Source: Nocardia cyriacigeorgica
Lineage (GTDB): Bacteria > Actinomycetota > Actinomycetes > Mycobacteriales > Mycobacteriaceae
DNA length: 64,000 bases
Direction: 5' to 3'
Assembly (NCBI RefSeq): GCF_010868145.1
Contig: NZ_JAAGUY010000001.1
Location: 682,001 to 746,000 of the forward strand
Shown here in pieces: positions 52,372 to 60,966 of this stretch; position 1 is the stretch's first letter; each line of letters opens with the position of its first letter. The translations under genes and the position numbers were made by a program. A model generated the notes under the pieces. It saw nothing but the letters and a program-made list of their open reading frames with translations, did not search any database and was not told the DNA's origin.

Positions 52372-55300
52372 ATGGCCGATATACAACCGACGCAGCGAAG
52401 CCCGTCCGCAGGAATAATCGCGGAACTGAATGCCGAGGGCTTCGAACAGGCCGAAGAAATCGGGCGGGGTGGCTTCGGTGTGGTGTATCGGTGCGCCCAA
52501 CCCGACCTCAACCGCATCGTCGCGGTGAAGGTGCTGACCTCGGATCTGGATCCGGAGAGCCTGCAACGGTTCCTGCGGGAGCAACGTGCCATGGGCCAGC
52601 TCTCGGGGCATCCGCATATCGTCGACGTCTTCCAGGTCGGCACGACCCGCGGTGGTCACCCCTATCTGGTGATGCCGTATCACGCTCACGGGTCCCTCGA
52701 GCAGCGCATCCGTGATTCGGGTCCGCTCGATTGGGTCGAAACCCTTACGCTCGGTGTGAAGATTGCCGGTGCGCTCGAGGCGGCCCACCGTGCATCCACC
52801 CTGCATCGCGACGTGAAGCCCGGCAATATCCTGCTCACCGACTACGGCGAACCGCAACTGTCGGATTTCGGAATCGCACGCACCCTCGGAGATTTCCAGA
52901 CCGCGGCAGGCATCATCACCGGCTCACCCGCGTTCACCGCACCGGAAATCCTGGAGGGTGACGCCCCCACCGTCGCTTCCGATGTCTATGGCCTCGGCGC
53001 GACGCTGTTCTGCGCACTGACCGGGCATGTGGCCTATGAGCGTCGGGCGGGTGAGCAGGTGCTTGCGCATTTTCTGCGGGTGGCAGCGCAGCCGGTCCCC
53101 GACCTGCGGCGCGAGGGCCTGCCCGATGACGTGTGCGCCGCGATCGAGCAGGCTATGGCCCGGGTTCCAGCCGAGCGCTACGAATCCGCCGCCGCGCTGG
53201 GTGAGCAACTCCGCGCTGCCCAACGTCACCATGGTCTGCCGGTCGATGAGCTGCTGCTGCCCGCCGATTCGACGCCACGGATCTCCGCCACCTCGCGGTC
53301 GACCCGGCCCCGTGGACGAAGCACCGCTCCCCCGACGCCGGGGACGAAATATCGACCACCGACCGCGGCCCGGACTCTCGTCTCCAGGAAACGGCTGCTG
53401 GATCAGCTCCGTTCGGGCGCGGGCAAGCGTATGACGCTCATCCACGCGCCCAGTGGGTTCGGCAAGACCACCCTGGCAGCACGGTGGCGCGATGAAATCT
53501 GCGAGGCGGGCGGCGCGGTCGCCTGGCTGACCGTCGACAGCGACGACGACAATGTGGTGTGGTTCCTCGAGCATCTCGTCGAGGCCGTCCGCGTGCCTCG
53601 GCCAGTGCTCGCGGCCGAGCTCGAGCAGACGCTCGAGGCCCATCCGGAGGAGCCGACCCGCTACGTCCTCACCACTCTCGTCAACGAACTCCACAGCGCC
53701 GATGACCATCTGACGGTCGTGCTCGACGACTGGCAGCGGATTACCGGGCCTGATTCGGTGGCTGCGGTCCGATTCCTGCTCGACCACGGCTGCCACCATC
53801 TGCCCCTTGTCGTCACCAGCACATCCACCGCCGACCTGCCGCTGAGCCGATTGCGCATCAACGGCGAACTCGTCGATATCGATGTCGACGCATTGCGTTT
53901 CGATGCCGACGAAGTTCGATCGTTCCTGGCCGAAGCAGGCTGCCTGCGGCCCGCGGTCGATATCGACGCCCTGACCCACACCACCGATGGATGGGCGGTC
54001 GCCTTGCAGTTGGCGGTCCTGTCCTTGCGCGCGGGCGAGGACCCGGCTCGACTGGTCGCCGACCTGTCCGAGCGCGCCGATATCGGCGACTATCTCGCCG
54101 AGAACGTCCTCGAAACACTCGATCAGGACACCCTGGACTTCCTGACCACGACCTCCATCTGTGGCAGGCTCTGTGGCGGCCTTGCCACCGCGCTCACCGG
54201 ATCCGAGCATGCGCCGGCGACACTCGACGAAATCGAGCATCGCGGACTCTTCCTTGAACGCGTGGGCCCGGACCGCCAGTGGTTCCGATATCACCAGATC
54301 TTCGCCGGGTATCTGCGCCGCCGCCTCGAACGGGATCGGCCCCCGCCGGAGATCGACGCGCTGCACCTTCGCGCCGCGGCGTGGTTCGCGCGCCACGATC
54401 TGCTCAATGAAGCCGTCGATCACGCGCTCGCCGCCGGAGACCCGGACCACGCGATCGATCTCGTCGAGCAGGGCGCCTCCTATCTGCTCGAGCACGCCAA
54501 TATGAGCATGCTGCTCGGCATATTGGCCAAGCTACCTGCGCTGTCGATCCAGTCGAGGCCGCGTATTCAACTCTGGGTGGCGTGGGTGAATCTGGTGCTG
54601 CGCCGCCCGAGCGCACCGGCCAGGGTCGTGCTGTCGCGCTTGACGGCCGCCCTCGACGAGGCAGCGGTGACCAGTGCCGAACTCGCCGACCTGCGCGCCG
54701 AGGCCGATGTCATCGACAGCGTCGCCGAGGTCTTCAACGACCGGATCGACAAGGTCGACCAACTGGTCGGGGACGTCCTGTCGCGGCCCGACGACTTTCC
54801 GCCTCGGGTCACCGGGGTGGCGGGCAATATCGACTCCTTCGCCGCGATCCACCGTTTCGAATTCGACGCCGCGCGGCGCAGACAGCGGTGGACAACGCCC
54901 TATCATGAGGCGACGGGTCCTTTTGTCCGCGTGTACGGGCGCTGTTTCGCCGGCATCGCGGCCCGCGAACTGTTGGACATTCCTGCCGCGTATGCGTCGT
55001 TCGATTCGGCATACGAACTTGCCGCCGAGACCATGGGCCAGCGAGCTCATGCGGCACGGCTGGCCGGCGCCCTGCTCAGCGAACTCCGTTATCTGACCGG
55101 CGATCTCACCGGCGCCGCGGAACTTCTGCCCGACAGCCGCGAGTTGGCCGCCGAAGGCGGCGGCCTCGTCGATGTCATGATCGCGACCTACGCAACCGCG
55201 GCGCGCATCGAGGCGGCGAACGGCGACACCGACGCGGCGGCGAAGCGGCTGGCGGAGGGCATGGACCTCGCCGAGCACCACGGGCTCGCCCGCCTGGCGG

Positions 55301-55689
55301 CCCGCCTGCGCAACGAGCGGATCCGGCTGGGGCACGGCGTCTCGGAGATGACGGTGCGGCAGTTGCTGCGCCCACGATCACTCGGTGGCGCCGACGGCAT
55401 CGCTATCGTCACCGCCGAACTCGACGAAGACTCCGCCATCCGCCTGCTGTTGATTCGACACCAGCAGGACGAGGCACTCGACCGCGCGCGGACGCTGGCG
55501 GACGCCATCGATCCGGACCGTCGTCCGATGGCGGCGGCGGCGGCGACGCTGCTGCTCAGCGCCGCACTGCGCGCAGCGGGTGAGGTGGAAGAGGCCGAGC
55601 GGATCCGGGAGCCCGCCGCGGCCCGCTGCGTCGAGGTGGGACTATCCCAATTCCTGCTGGACTCGACACTCGGCCTGCCCGGAGACTGA
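52372..55689 (+). CDS. pknK: Ser/Thr protein kinase with MalT-like half, PknK-like
   Basis: This 1105-aa cytoplasmic protein has a Hanks-type kinase domain (about 25-290): GRGGFG (31-36), VAVK (K53), HRDVKPGN (145-152), DFG (165-167) and APE (190-192). A Pro/Arg-rich linker follows, then a STAND/MalT-like NTPase with Walker A APSGFGKT (359-366) and Walker B LTVVLDD (447-453), and a helical repeat region to the end. I see no LuxR helix-turn-helix at the C-terminus. Length and order match PknK of M. tuberculosis (1110 aa), which controls the mymA/VirS locus. The gene stands alone, with 141 gene-free bases upstream. Confidence 0.85.
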   Translation: MADIQPTQRSPSAGIIAELNAEGFEQAEEIGRGGFGVVYRCAQPDLNRIVAVKVLTSDLDPESLQRFLREQRAMGQLSGHPHIVDVFQVGTTRGGHPYLVMPYHAHGSLEQRIRDSGPLDWVETLTLGVKIAGALEAAHRASTLHRDVKPGNILLTDYGEPQLSDFGIARTLGDFQTAAGIITGSPAFTAPEILEGDAPTVASDVYGLGATLFCALTGHVAYERRAGEQVLAHFLRVAAQPVPDLRREGLPDDVCAAIEQAMARVPAERYESAAALGEQLRAAQRHHGLPVDELLLPADSTPRISATSRSTRPRGRSTAPPTPGTKYRPPTAARTLVSRKRLLDQLRSGAGKRMTLIHAPSGFGKTTLAARWRDEICEAGGAVAWLTVDSDDDNVVWFLEHLVEAVRVPRPVLAAELEQTLEAHPEEPTRYVLTTLVNELHSADDHLTVVLDDWQRITGPDSVAAVRFLLDHGCHHLPLVVTSTSTADLPLSRLRINGELVDIDVDALRFDADEVRSFLAEAGCLRPAVDIDALTHTTDGWAVALQLAVLSLRAGEDPARLVADLSERADIGDYLAENVLETLDQDTLDFLTTTSICGRLCGGLATALTGSEHAPATLDEIEHRGLFLERVGPDRQWFRYHQIFAGYLRRRLERDRPPPEIDALHLRAAAWFARHDLLNEAVDHALAAGDPDHAIDLVEQGASYLLEHANMSMLLGILAKLPALSIQSRPRIQLWVAWVNLVLRRPSAPARVVLSRLTAALDEAAVTSAELADLRAEADVIDSVAEVFNDRIDKVDQLVGDVLSRPDDFPPRVTGVAGNIDSFAAIHRFEFDAARRRQRWTTPYHEATGPFVRVYGRCFAGIAARELLDIPAAYASFDSAYELAAETMGQRAHAARLAGALLSELRYLTGDLTGAAELLPDSRELAAEGGGLVDVMIATYATAARIEAANGDTDAAAKRLAEGMDLAEHHGLARLAARLRNERIRLGHGVSEMTVRQLLRPRSLGGADGIAIVTAELDEDSAIRLLLIRHQQDEALDRARTLADAIDPDRRPMAAAAATLLLSAALRAAGEVEEAERIREPAAARCVEVGLSQFLLDSTLGLPGD

Positions 55690-55858
55690 CCGACCGAACC
55701 AGGTCGAGTCCGCTCAACCATCGGTAGCCGTGCACATCCCTCGATTCCGATGTGAGGCTCCACCGTGCCAGGACAGCTCGACGTGCCCACCGGCCCATGC
55801 CGCTCGCATGAGCGTCCCGGGCAGCGGGACGGGACACGCGATTCTGGGTAACACTTGA

Positions 55859-55871
55859 TTAGCGTCGCTAA
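55859..55871. promoter_or_regulatory. Palindrome upstream of an MFS exporter
   Basis: TTAGCG-T-CGCTAA is a perfect 13-base palindrome in an AT-rich patch, 36 bases before the GTG of the drug exporter. Compact palindromes of this size at a promoter suit a TetR- or MarR-type repressor of an efflux pump. No such regulator gene lies beside it. Confidence 0.5.
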
Positions 55872-55907
55872 ATTATTGGTGCCTTATCCACAAAACGGAG
55901 GAGAGGT

Positions 55908-57416
55908 GTGGCGGCGACGCGAGAACGGACCGGTCGAATGACGTGGTGGAATCCGCGACTCGCGGGCGCCTATCGGGGACGCGTGCTGGTCACGGTGCTC
56001 GCCTTCGCCGGGATCCTCGCCGCCCTGATGCAGACCATCGTGATCCCCCTCGCGGCCCAGCTGCCCGATATGCTCGGCGTCGGCGCCGACAGCGCGTCCT
56101 GGGTGATCACCGCGACCCTGCTGACCGCCGCCGTGGTGACGCCGATCAGCGGGCGACTCGGGGACATGTACGGAAAGCGCCGGGTCCTGCTCGTCTGCCT
56201 GGCCATCCTCACCCTCGGGTGCGCGATCTGCGCACTGTCGAGCACGCTGTGGGTGGTGCTGCTCGGGCGGGTACTGCAGGGCACCGCAACGAGCGCGATC
56301 CCCTTGGGCATGAGCATTCTGCGCGACGAGCTGCGCCCGGTCCGGGTGCCGACCGCGATCGCGTTGATCAGCGCCACCCTCGGCGCGGGCGCCTCGGTAG
56401 GGCTTCCGGTCTCGGCCTTCGTCGCCCAGCACTTCGACTGGCATCTGATGTTCTGGTCCGCGGCCGCCATCGGCGTCATCGCCATGGTCGTGGTGCGGAT
56501 CTTCGTGCCGGAATCTCCGGTGCGCACACCCGGGCGATTCGATTACGTCGGGGCACTCGGTCTGGCTACGGCGCTACTGTGTCTGCTGGTGCCGATCACC
56601 AAGGGTGCGGCCTGGGGGTGGTCGAGTGCGGCGGTGATCGTTCCACTGATGCTGTGTCCGGTGCTGGCGACCTGGTGGGTGTGGTACGAGACCCGCGCTG
56701 CCAATCCCGTTGTCGATATCGCGATCTCGATGTCACGGCCAGTGCTGCTGACCAATATCGCGGCGGTACTCGCCGGTTTCGCTATGTTCACCCAGCAGGT
56801 GCTCACGCCACAATTGCTCCAAGCCGACCCGAGCACCGGATACGGACCCGGCCGCTCGATCATCGTCGCGGCCCTCGCGCTCGCCCCCTCGGGTTTCGCG
56901 ATGATGCTCGTCTCCCCCATCGCAGGTCGGCTGTCGAACCGCTTCAGCGCCAAGACCACACTCATCGCCGGGTTGTTGATTTCCTGCCTCGGCTACGCAT
57001 GCGCCACTGTGGTGCCGTTCGGGGTGTGGCAGCTGACCATCGTGTCTGCGATCAACGGCGCTGGAGTCGGCCTGGCTTACGGCACGATGCCCGCCCTGGT
57101 CATCAGCGCGGTCCCGGAATCGGAGACGGCGGCGGCCACCGGATTGAACACCCTGATGCGGATGATCGGTTCCTCGAGTGCGAGCGCAGTGCTCGCGATG
57201 CTGCTCACCATGATCACCATGCAGACCGCGGACGCCACCGCCCCAGCCGAGATGTCGTTCCGGCTGGGTTTCGGCCTCGGCGGCATGGCAGCGCTCGCGG
57301 CCGTGGTCGTCGCCGCATACCTCCGCGCGGGCGGACACGGCAGGCGCACTGTCGACGTGGTCGAGGCCGCCGTGCCCGGATCCATGCCTTCCGAGTACCG
57401 GCCCGTTCGGGCATGA
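55908..57416 (+). CDS. MFS drug exporter, DHA2 (EmrB/QacA) type
   Basis: This 502-aa membrane protein has up to fourteen predicted helices, the MFS motif A GRLGDMYGKRRVL in the first cytoplasmic loop and the motif C-like GAGASVGLPVS (about 162), typical of proton/drug antiporters. It should expel hydrophobic or cationic drugs. GTG 55908 follows GGAGGAGA. A palindrome just upstream suggests repressor control. It is convergent with the DUF3556 gene, 28 bases away. Confidence 0.85.
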   Translation: MAATRERTGRMTWWNPRLAGAYRGRVLVTVLAFAGILAALMQTIVIPLAAQLPDMLGVGADSASWVITATLLTAAVVTPISGRLGDMYGKRRVLLVCLAILTLGCAICALSSTLWVVLLGRVLQGTATSAIPLGMSILRDELRPVRVPTAIALISATLGAGASVGLPVSAFVAQHFDWHLMFWSAAAIGVIAMVVVRIFVPESPVRTPGRFDYVGALGLATALLCLLVPITKGAAWGWSSAAVIVPLMLCPVLATWWVWYETRAANPVVDIAISMSRPVLLTNIAAVLAGFAMFTQQVLTPQLLQADPSTGYGPGRSIIVAALALAPSGFAMMLVSPIAGRLSNRFSAKTTLIAGLLISCLGYACATVVPFGVWQLTIVSAINGAGVGLAYGTMPALVISAVPESETAAATGLNTLMRMIGSSSASAVLAMLLTMITMQTADATAPAEMSFRLGFGLGGMAALAAVVVAAYLRAGGHGRRTVDVVEAAVPGSMPSEYRPVRA

Positions 57417-57444
57417 GGTGCTGGCACCCACGGCGACGTCGGAG

Positions 57445-59184
57445 TCAGCGACCCGCTGGTAGCTGCTCGGCCGGATAGACCGGCAGGTCGTCATCCCATG
57501 GTTGCCGAGAAACCATGTCCGCGACCCGCACTGTGCCGCTCTCGAATTCGCCGGTCGCCGCGTCGACGAGCCGGTAGCGCTGGGTCTGGGTGTGAATGGG
57601 CTGGGCGTCGAGCAGCACCACCCGCACCTCCCCTGGTTCGAATCCGCACCGCTCGTGCAGGGCGGCGATCAGGTGTTCGTTGTGCATGTGGCCGTCGCCG
57701 AAGTTCCAGCCGAGCGCGGTGGAGCAGATGCGTTCGCCGTCGGTGATGGTGTAGTCGGACTCGTCCTGGTCGGCCATGGCTCGGTGGGCCAGGGTGAACA
57801 GTGCCCTGCCGTGGGTGTTGAACGCGCGGAACGCATACCCCAGATAGAGCGGGATCTGCGCGGCCTCTTTACTGCCGTAATACCGTTCGAGCTGGGCGGC
57901 GGGCATGGCGGCGACGGCGATGATGCCCGCCCGGATCTTCGCCTCGGCCGAGGGCTTGACACACCACAGCGTGGTGTCCCAGTTCCCGGCGTAGTACCGC
58001 ATTCCCGGCAGGAACGAAATCTTGGCCGGGAAGAGATTGCCAAGGATCACCACGCCCGCGATCACAGCGAACGACAGACCGAGCACCGCCGGGTTATTCG
58101 CATCGGCCAGACCGAGATCGGCATGGCCGACGAACAACGTCAGCACACCGAAGATCATGAAGACGTTCCACTCCAGCGGCACGCCCATCGGGATAGCCGC
58201 CAGGATCGTCAGATGGAAGCAGATCATCACGGTGGCGGCGATGGCTGTCGGCCACCCGCCGTGGCTGAAGAACAGCACCAGCGGCACACACAGTTCCACG
58301 ACCGTACCGCCGTGCGCCAGTACCCGTGAGGGGCGGCCTGGCCGCAGGTCATCGGGAAAGCGCTCGAAGAACATCCGCTTGACGACCTTCGGACGCAACA
58401 CCGGGTTGTTCGACATCATCGTCGAGACCACGAACGGAAAGTGCTTGTTCAGCTTGGAGATCGCCGCGCCCATCCAGATGACGACGAACACGATTTTCGC
58501 GGCGACGATCATGTCGACACCGGTGAACAGGAAAGTGACCGTGAGCGTCGCGTACACCTCACCGCGCGCGGCCAGGAAGATTACTTTGTCCCGGAGCCCG
58601 AGCACGGCGAGCACGGCCAGAATCGCCACGACTTTCCACGTCGGCAGCACACCCACCGTGGTATCGAGTGCCGGGATCGGACCGCTCCCGCCCGAGCACA
58701 AGGCCACCACGAGCAGCATCAGCAGCGCCCCGTACAGCGCGGCATCGAATGGGGTGCGTGCCGTACCCGCGGTGAGCGGCACACGACCCGGCCACGGTGG
58801 CAGCCGGATGGTGCCAGGCCGCAGCCAGTACAGGATCGAACCCATGGGCGGGAAGAACCGGTTGTTCAGCGGCCCGAAACCGCAGCCGAGCCCGAGCACC
58901 TCGAACAACATGGTGAACAGCACGACCTTCTGGAACACGATGGGTTCGGTCCACCACGACCCCACATCGGTGACGCCGTCGATGCCGGTGGTACTCACCG
59001 CGATCAGCCATGCGGCGAGGATGTAGAGCGCGATCTTGACGACATAGAACAGGTGCAGCGCGGCGGGCGTACCGAAACCCACCTCCGCCCAGTGCCTGGC
59101 CATCGGCCGGATCTTCTCCGACCTGGTGCCCTTACTCCATTCGGCATAGTCGACTACCGGCAGGTTGGGACGAAGAAACCCCAT
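57445..59184 (-). CDS. DUF3556 transmembrane protein
   Basis: This 579-aa membrane protein has about ten helices, starting MGFLRPNLPVVDYAEWSKGT. MARHWAEVGFGTP, GPLNNRFFPPMGSILYWLRP and FAAKISKLNKHFPFV-like segments match DUF3556, found almost only in mycobacteria, Nocardia and relatives. There are no catalytic motifs that I know. The C-terminal soluble part (about 490-579) contains CSTALGWNFGDGHMHNEHL. ATG 59184 is supported by the family start; longer frames are artefacts. Function unknown. Confidence 0.76.
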   Translation of the reverse strand: MGFLRPNLPVVDYAEWSKGTRSEKIRPMARHWAEVGFGTPAALHLFYVVKIALYILAAWLIAVSTTGIDGVTDVGSWWTEPIVFQKVVLFTMLFEVLGLGCGFGPLNNRFFPPMGSILYWLRPGTIRLPPWPGRVPLTAGTARTPFDAALYGALLMLLVVALCSGGSGPIPALDTTVGVLPTWKVVAILAVLAVLGLRDKVIFLAARGEVYATLTVTFLFTGVDMIVAAKIVFVVIWMGAAISKLNKHFPFVVSTMMSNNPVLRPKVVKRMFFERFPDDLRPGRPSRVLAHGGTVVELCVPLVLFFSHGGWPTAIAATVMICFHLTILAAIPMGVPLEWNVFMIFGVLTLFVGHADLGLADANNPAVLGLSFAVIAGVVILGNLFPAKISFLPGMRYYAGNWDTTLWCVKPSAEAKIRAGIIAVAAMPAAQLERYYGSKEAAQIPLYLGYAFRAFNTHGRALFTLAHRAMADQDESDYTITDGERICSTALGWNFGDGHMHNEHLIAALHERCGFEPGEVRVVLLDAQPIHTQTQRYRLVDAATGEFESGTVRVADMVSRQPWDDDLPVYPAEQLPAGR

Positions 59185-59269
59185 CACACGATCCGTTCTG
59201 TCTCCCAGAATAAGAACGTGTTCTACTTTAGCGGCCGTCCTCGCCGCCGTTCGCAGATCAACAAAACGG

Positions 59270-60745
59270 TCAGCTCTTGACCAGTTCCAGCTCCGGTTCC
59301 TCGGGCTCCTCCGAGCCGGGCGGCTCCTCGGTGTCGTCTGCCCGGTTCGGCAGCAACACCGCCACGACGATGATGAGCACCGCCAGCGCCGCGGAGACAC
59401 CGAAGGCCAGCCGCATTCCGTCGAGGTGAGCGGTCGTCGCATCGACGCCGTCGTCGATCAACGAGCCGCTGCGCGTGGACATCACGGTCACCACGAGCGC
59501 GGTGCCGAGCGCGGCCGCGACCTGCTGCAGTGTGCCGAGCATGGAACTGCCGTGCGCGTACAGGTGCTGTGGAAGCGCACCGAGGCCGAGGGTGAAGACC
59601 GGAGTGAACGCCGCGGCCAGCGACGCCATCAGCAGGATGTGCAGGCCGAGCAGCTGCCAGTACGGTGTGCTCATCGAGATCTGGGTGAACCCGGCCAACG
59701 ACACCGTGATGCCGACCGACGCCGGAATCACCAGCGTCCGTCCACCGAACCGGTCGAACAGGCGCCCGATCGTCGGACCGAGCAGGCCCATCGCCATCCC
59801 ACCCGGCATCACGAGCAGACCGGTGCTCAGCGGACTGAGCTCGCGCAGATTCTGCAGGTACAGCGGCAGCAGGATCATCGACCCGAGCATCGCCAGGAAC
59901 GCGATGGACATGAAGATCAATGACTTGGTGTAGGTGCCCGACAGCAGAATGCGCAGATCCAGCAGCGGGGTGCCGGTGCGCTGCAGCCGCAGCTGACGCC
60001 AGACGAACACGCCGATCAGCGCGATTCCGGCGGCGACGATCAGAGCCGGGGTGGTGACGCTACCGGTTTCGAAGCGGCTCAGGCCGTACACCAGGCTGCC
60101 GAATCCGAGGGCGGCGAACGCCACACTTGACCAGTCGATCGCGCCGGCCTCGGGCTCACCCACGTTCTCCAGCCGCCGCAGGCCGAGCCAGGTGACCAGC
60201 CCGGCGATCGGCAGCACCAGTACGAACAACCAGCGCCACGAACCGATCTGCAACACCAGTCCGGACAGGACCGGGCCCATGGCGGGCGCGACCGAGATGG
60301 CGAGGGTGACATTGCCCATGACCCTGCCGCGGTCGCGTTCGGGCACCACCGTCATCAGCGTGGTCATCAGCAGCGGCATCATCACCGCGGTACCCCCAGC
60401 CTGAATGACGCGCCCGATCAGCAGTATCGCGAACGTCGGGGCGACTGCCGACAGCGCCGTGCCCGCGAGGAACACTCCCATCGCGATCGCATAGGCCCGC
60501 CGCGTGGTGACCCGCTGCAGGAACCATCCGGTGACCGGGATGACCGCGGCCATGGTGAGCATGAATACGGTGGACACCCATTGCGCCGAGCGCTCGGTGA
60601 TGTCGAGATCGGTCATCAGCCGCGGAATCGCGTTGATCATGATGGTTTCGTTCAGAATCACCACGAAGGTCGCCAGCACCAGCAGCCGTATCACCGTCGG
60701 CGTCCGCTGCCCTTCCTTCCGGCGGGCGGATTGAGCGAGGGGCAT
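59270..60745 (-). CDS. MFS drug exporter, DHA2 (14-helix) type
   Basis: This 491-aa protein has fourteen predicted helices, with VILNETIMINAIPRLMTDL at the first helix, GWFLQRVTTRRAYA (motif A region) and ISVAPAMGPVLSGLVLQ (motif C, GP-containing), typical of LmrB/EmrB-type drug-proton antiporters. The acidic C-terminal tail (EEPPGSEEPEEPELELVKS) is unusual. GGAGG lies ten bases before the ATG. It follows a gene-free 221-base region and is separated from the DUF3556 gene by 85 bases on the same strand. Confidence 0.86.
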   Translation of the reverse strand: MPLAQSARRKEGQRTPTVIRLLVLATFVVILNETIMINAIPRLMTDLDITERSAQWVSTVFMLTMAAVIPVTGWFLQRVTTRRAYAIAMGVFLAGTALSAVAPTFAILLIGRVIQAGGTAVMMPLLMTTLMTVVPERDRGRVMGNVTLAISVAPAMGPVLSGLVLQIGSWRWLFVLVLPIAGLVTWLGLRRLENVGEPEAGAIDWSSVAFAALGFGSLVYGLSRFETGSVTTPALIVAAGIALIGVFVWRQLRLQRTGTPLLDLRILLSGTYTKSLIFMSIAFLAMLGSMILLPLYLQNLRELSPLSTGLLVMPGGMAMGLLGPTIGRLFDRFGGRTLVIPASVGITVSLAGFTQISMSTPYWQLLGLHILLMASLAAAFTPVFTLGLGALPQHLYAHGSSMLGTLQQVAAALGTALVVTVMSTRSGSLIDDGVDATTAHLDGMRLAFGVSAALAVLIIVVAVLLPNRADDTEEPPGSEEPEEPELELVKS

Positions 60746-60966
60746 CGGGGGTACCTCCGGTAATCGTGAACAGAGCGGTGTGGCCGATAGCAGCCACACC
60801 AGATCAGACGAGGACCGCCCGATCGACTCATCGGTCGCGGCCCGATCGATCCCGGCGTCGCCGTCCGCGATTGCTCGTTGTCGGCCTCGCCGCGCCTTCT
60901 CGGGCTCACCGACAAGGAAACAAGCTAAACCACACTCGAGGTCAAGTCACTCGATTTTTCGCGGGA

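Noticed and set aside
60915..60945. MerR-like promoter (TTGACC with a long spacer) upstream of the 14-helix exporter
   Set aside because: The -35 part is good, but no convincing -10 lies at 17-20 bases and the dyad is too imperfect; no MerR gene is adjacent.
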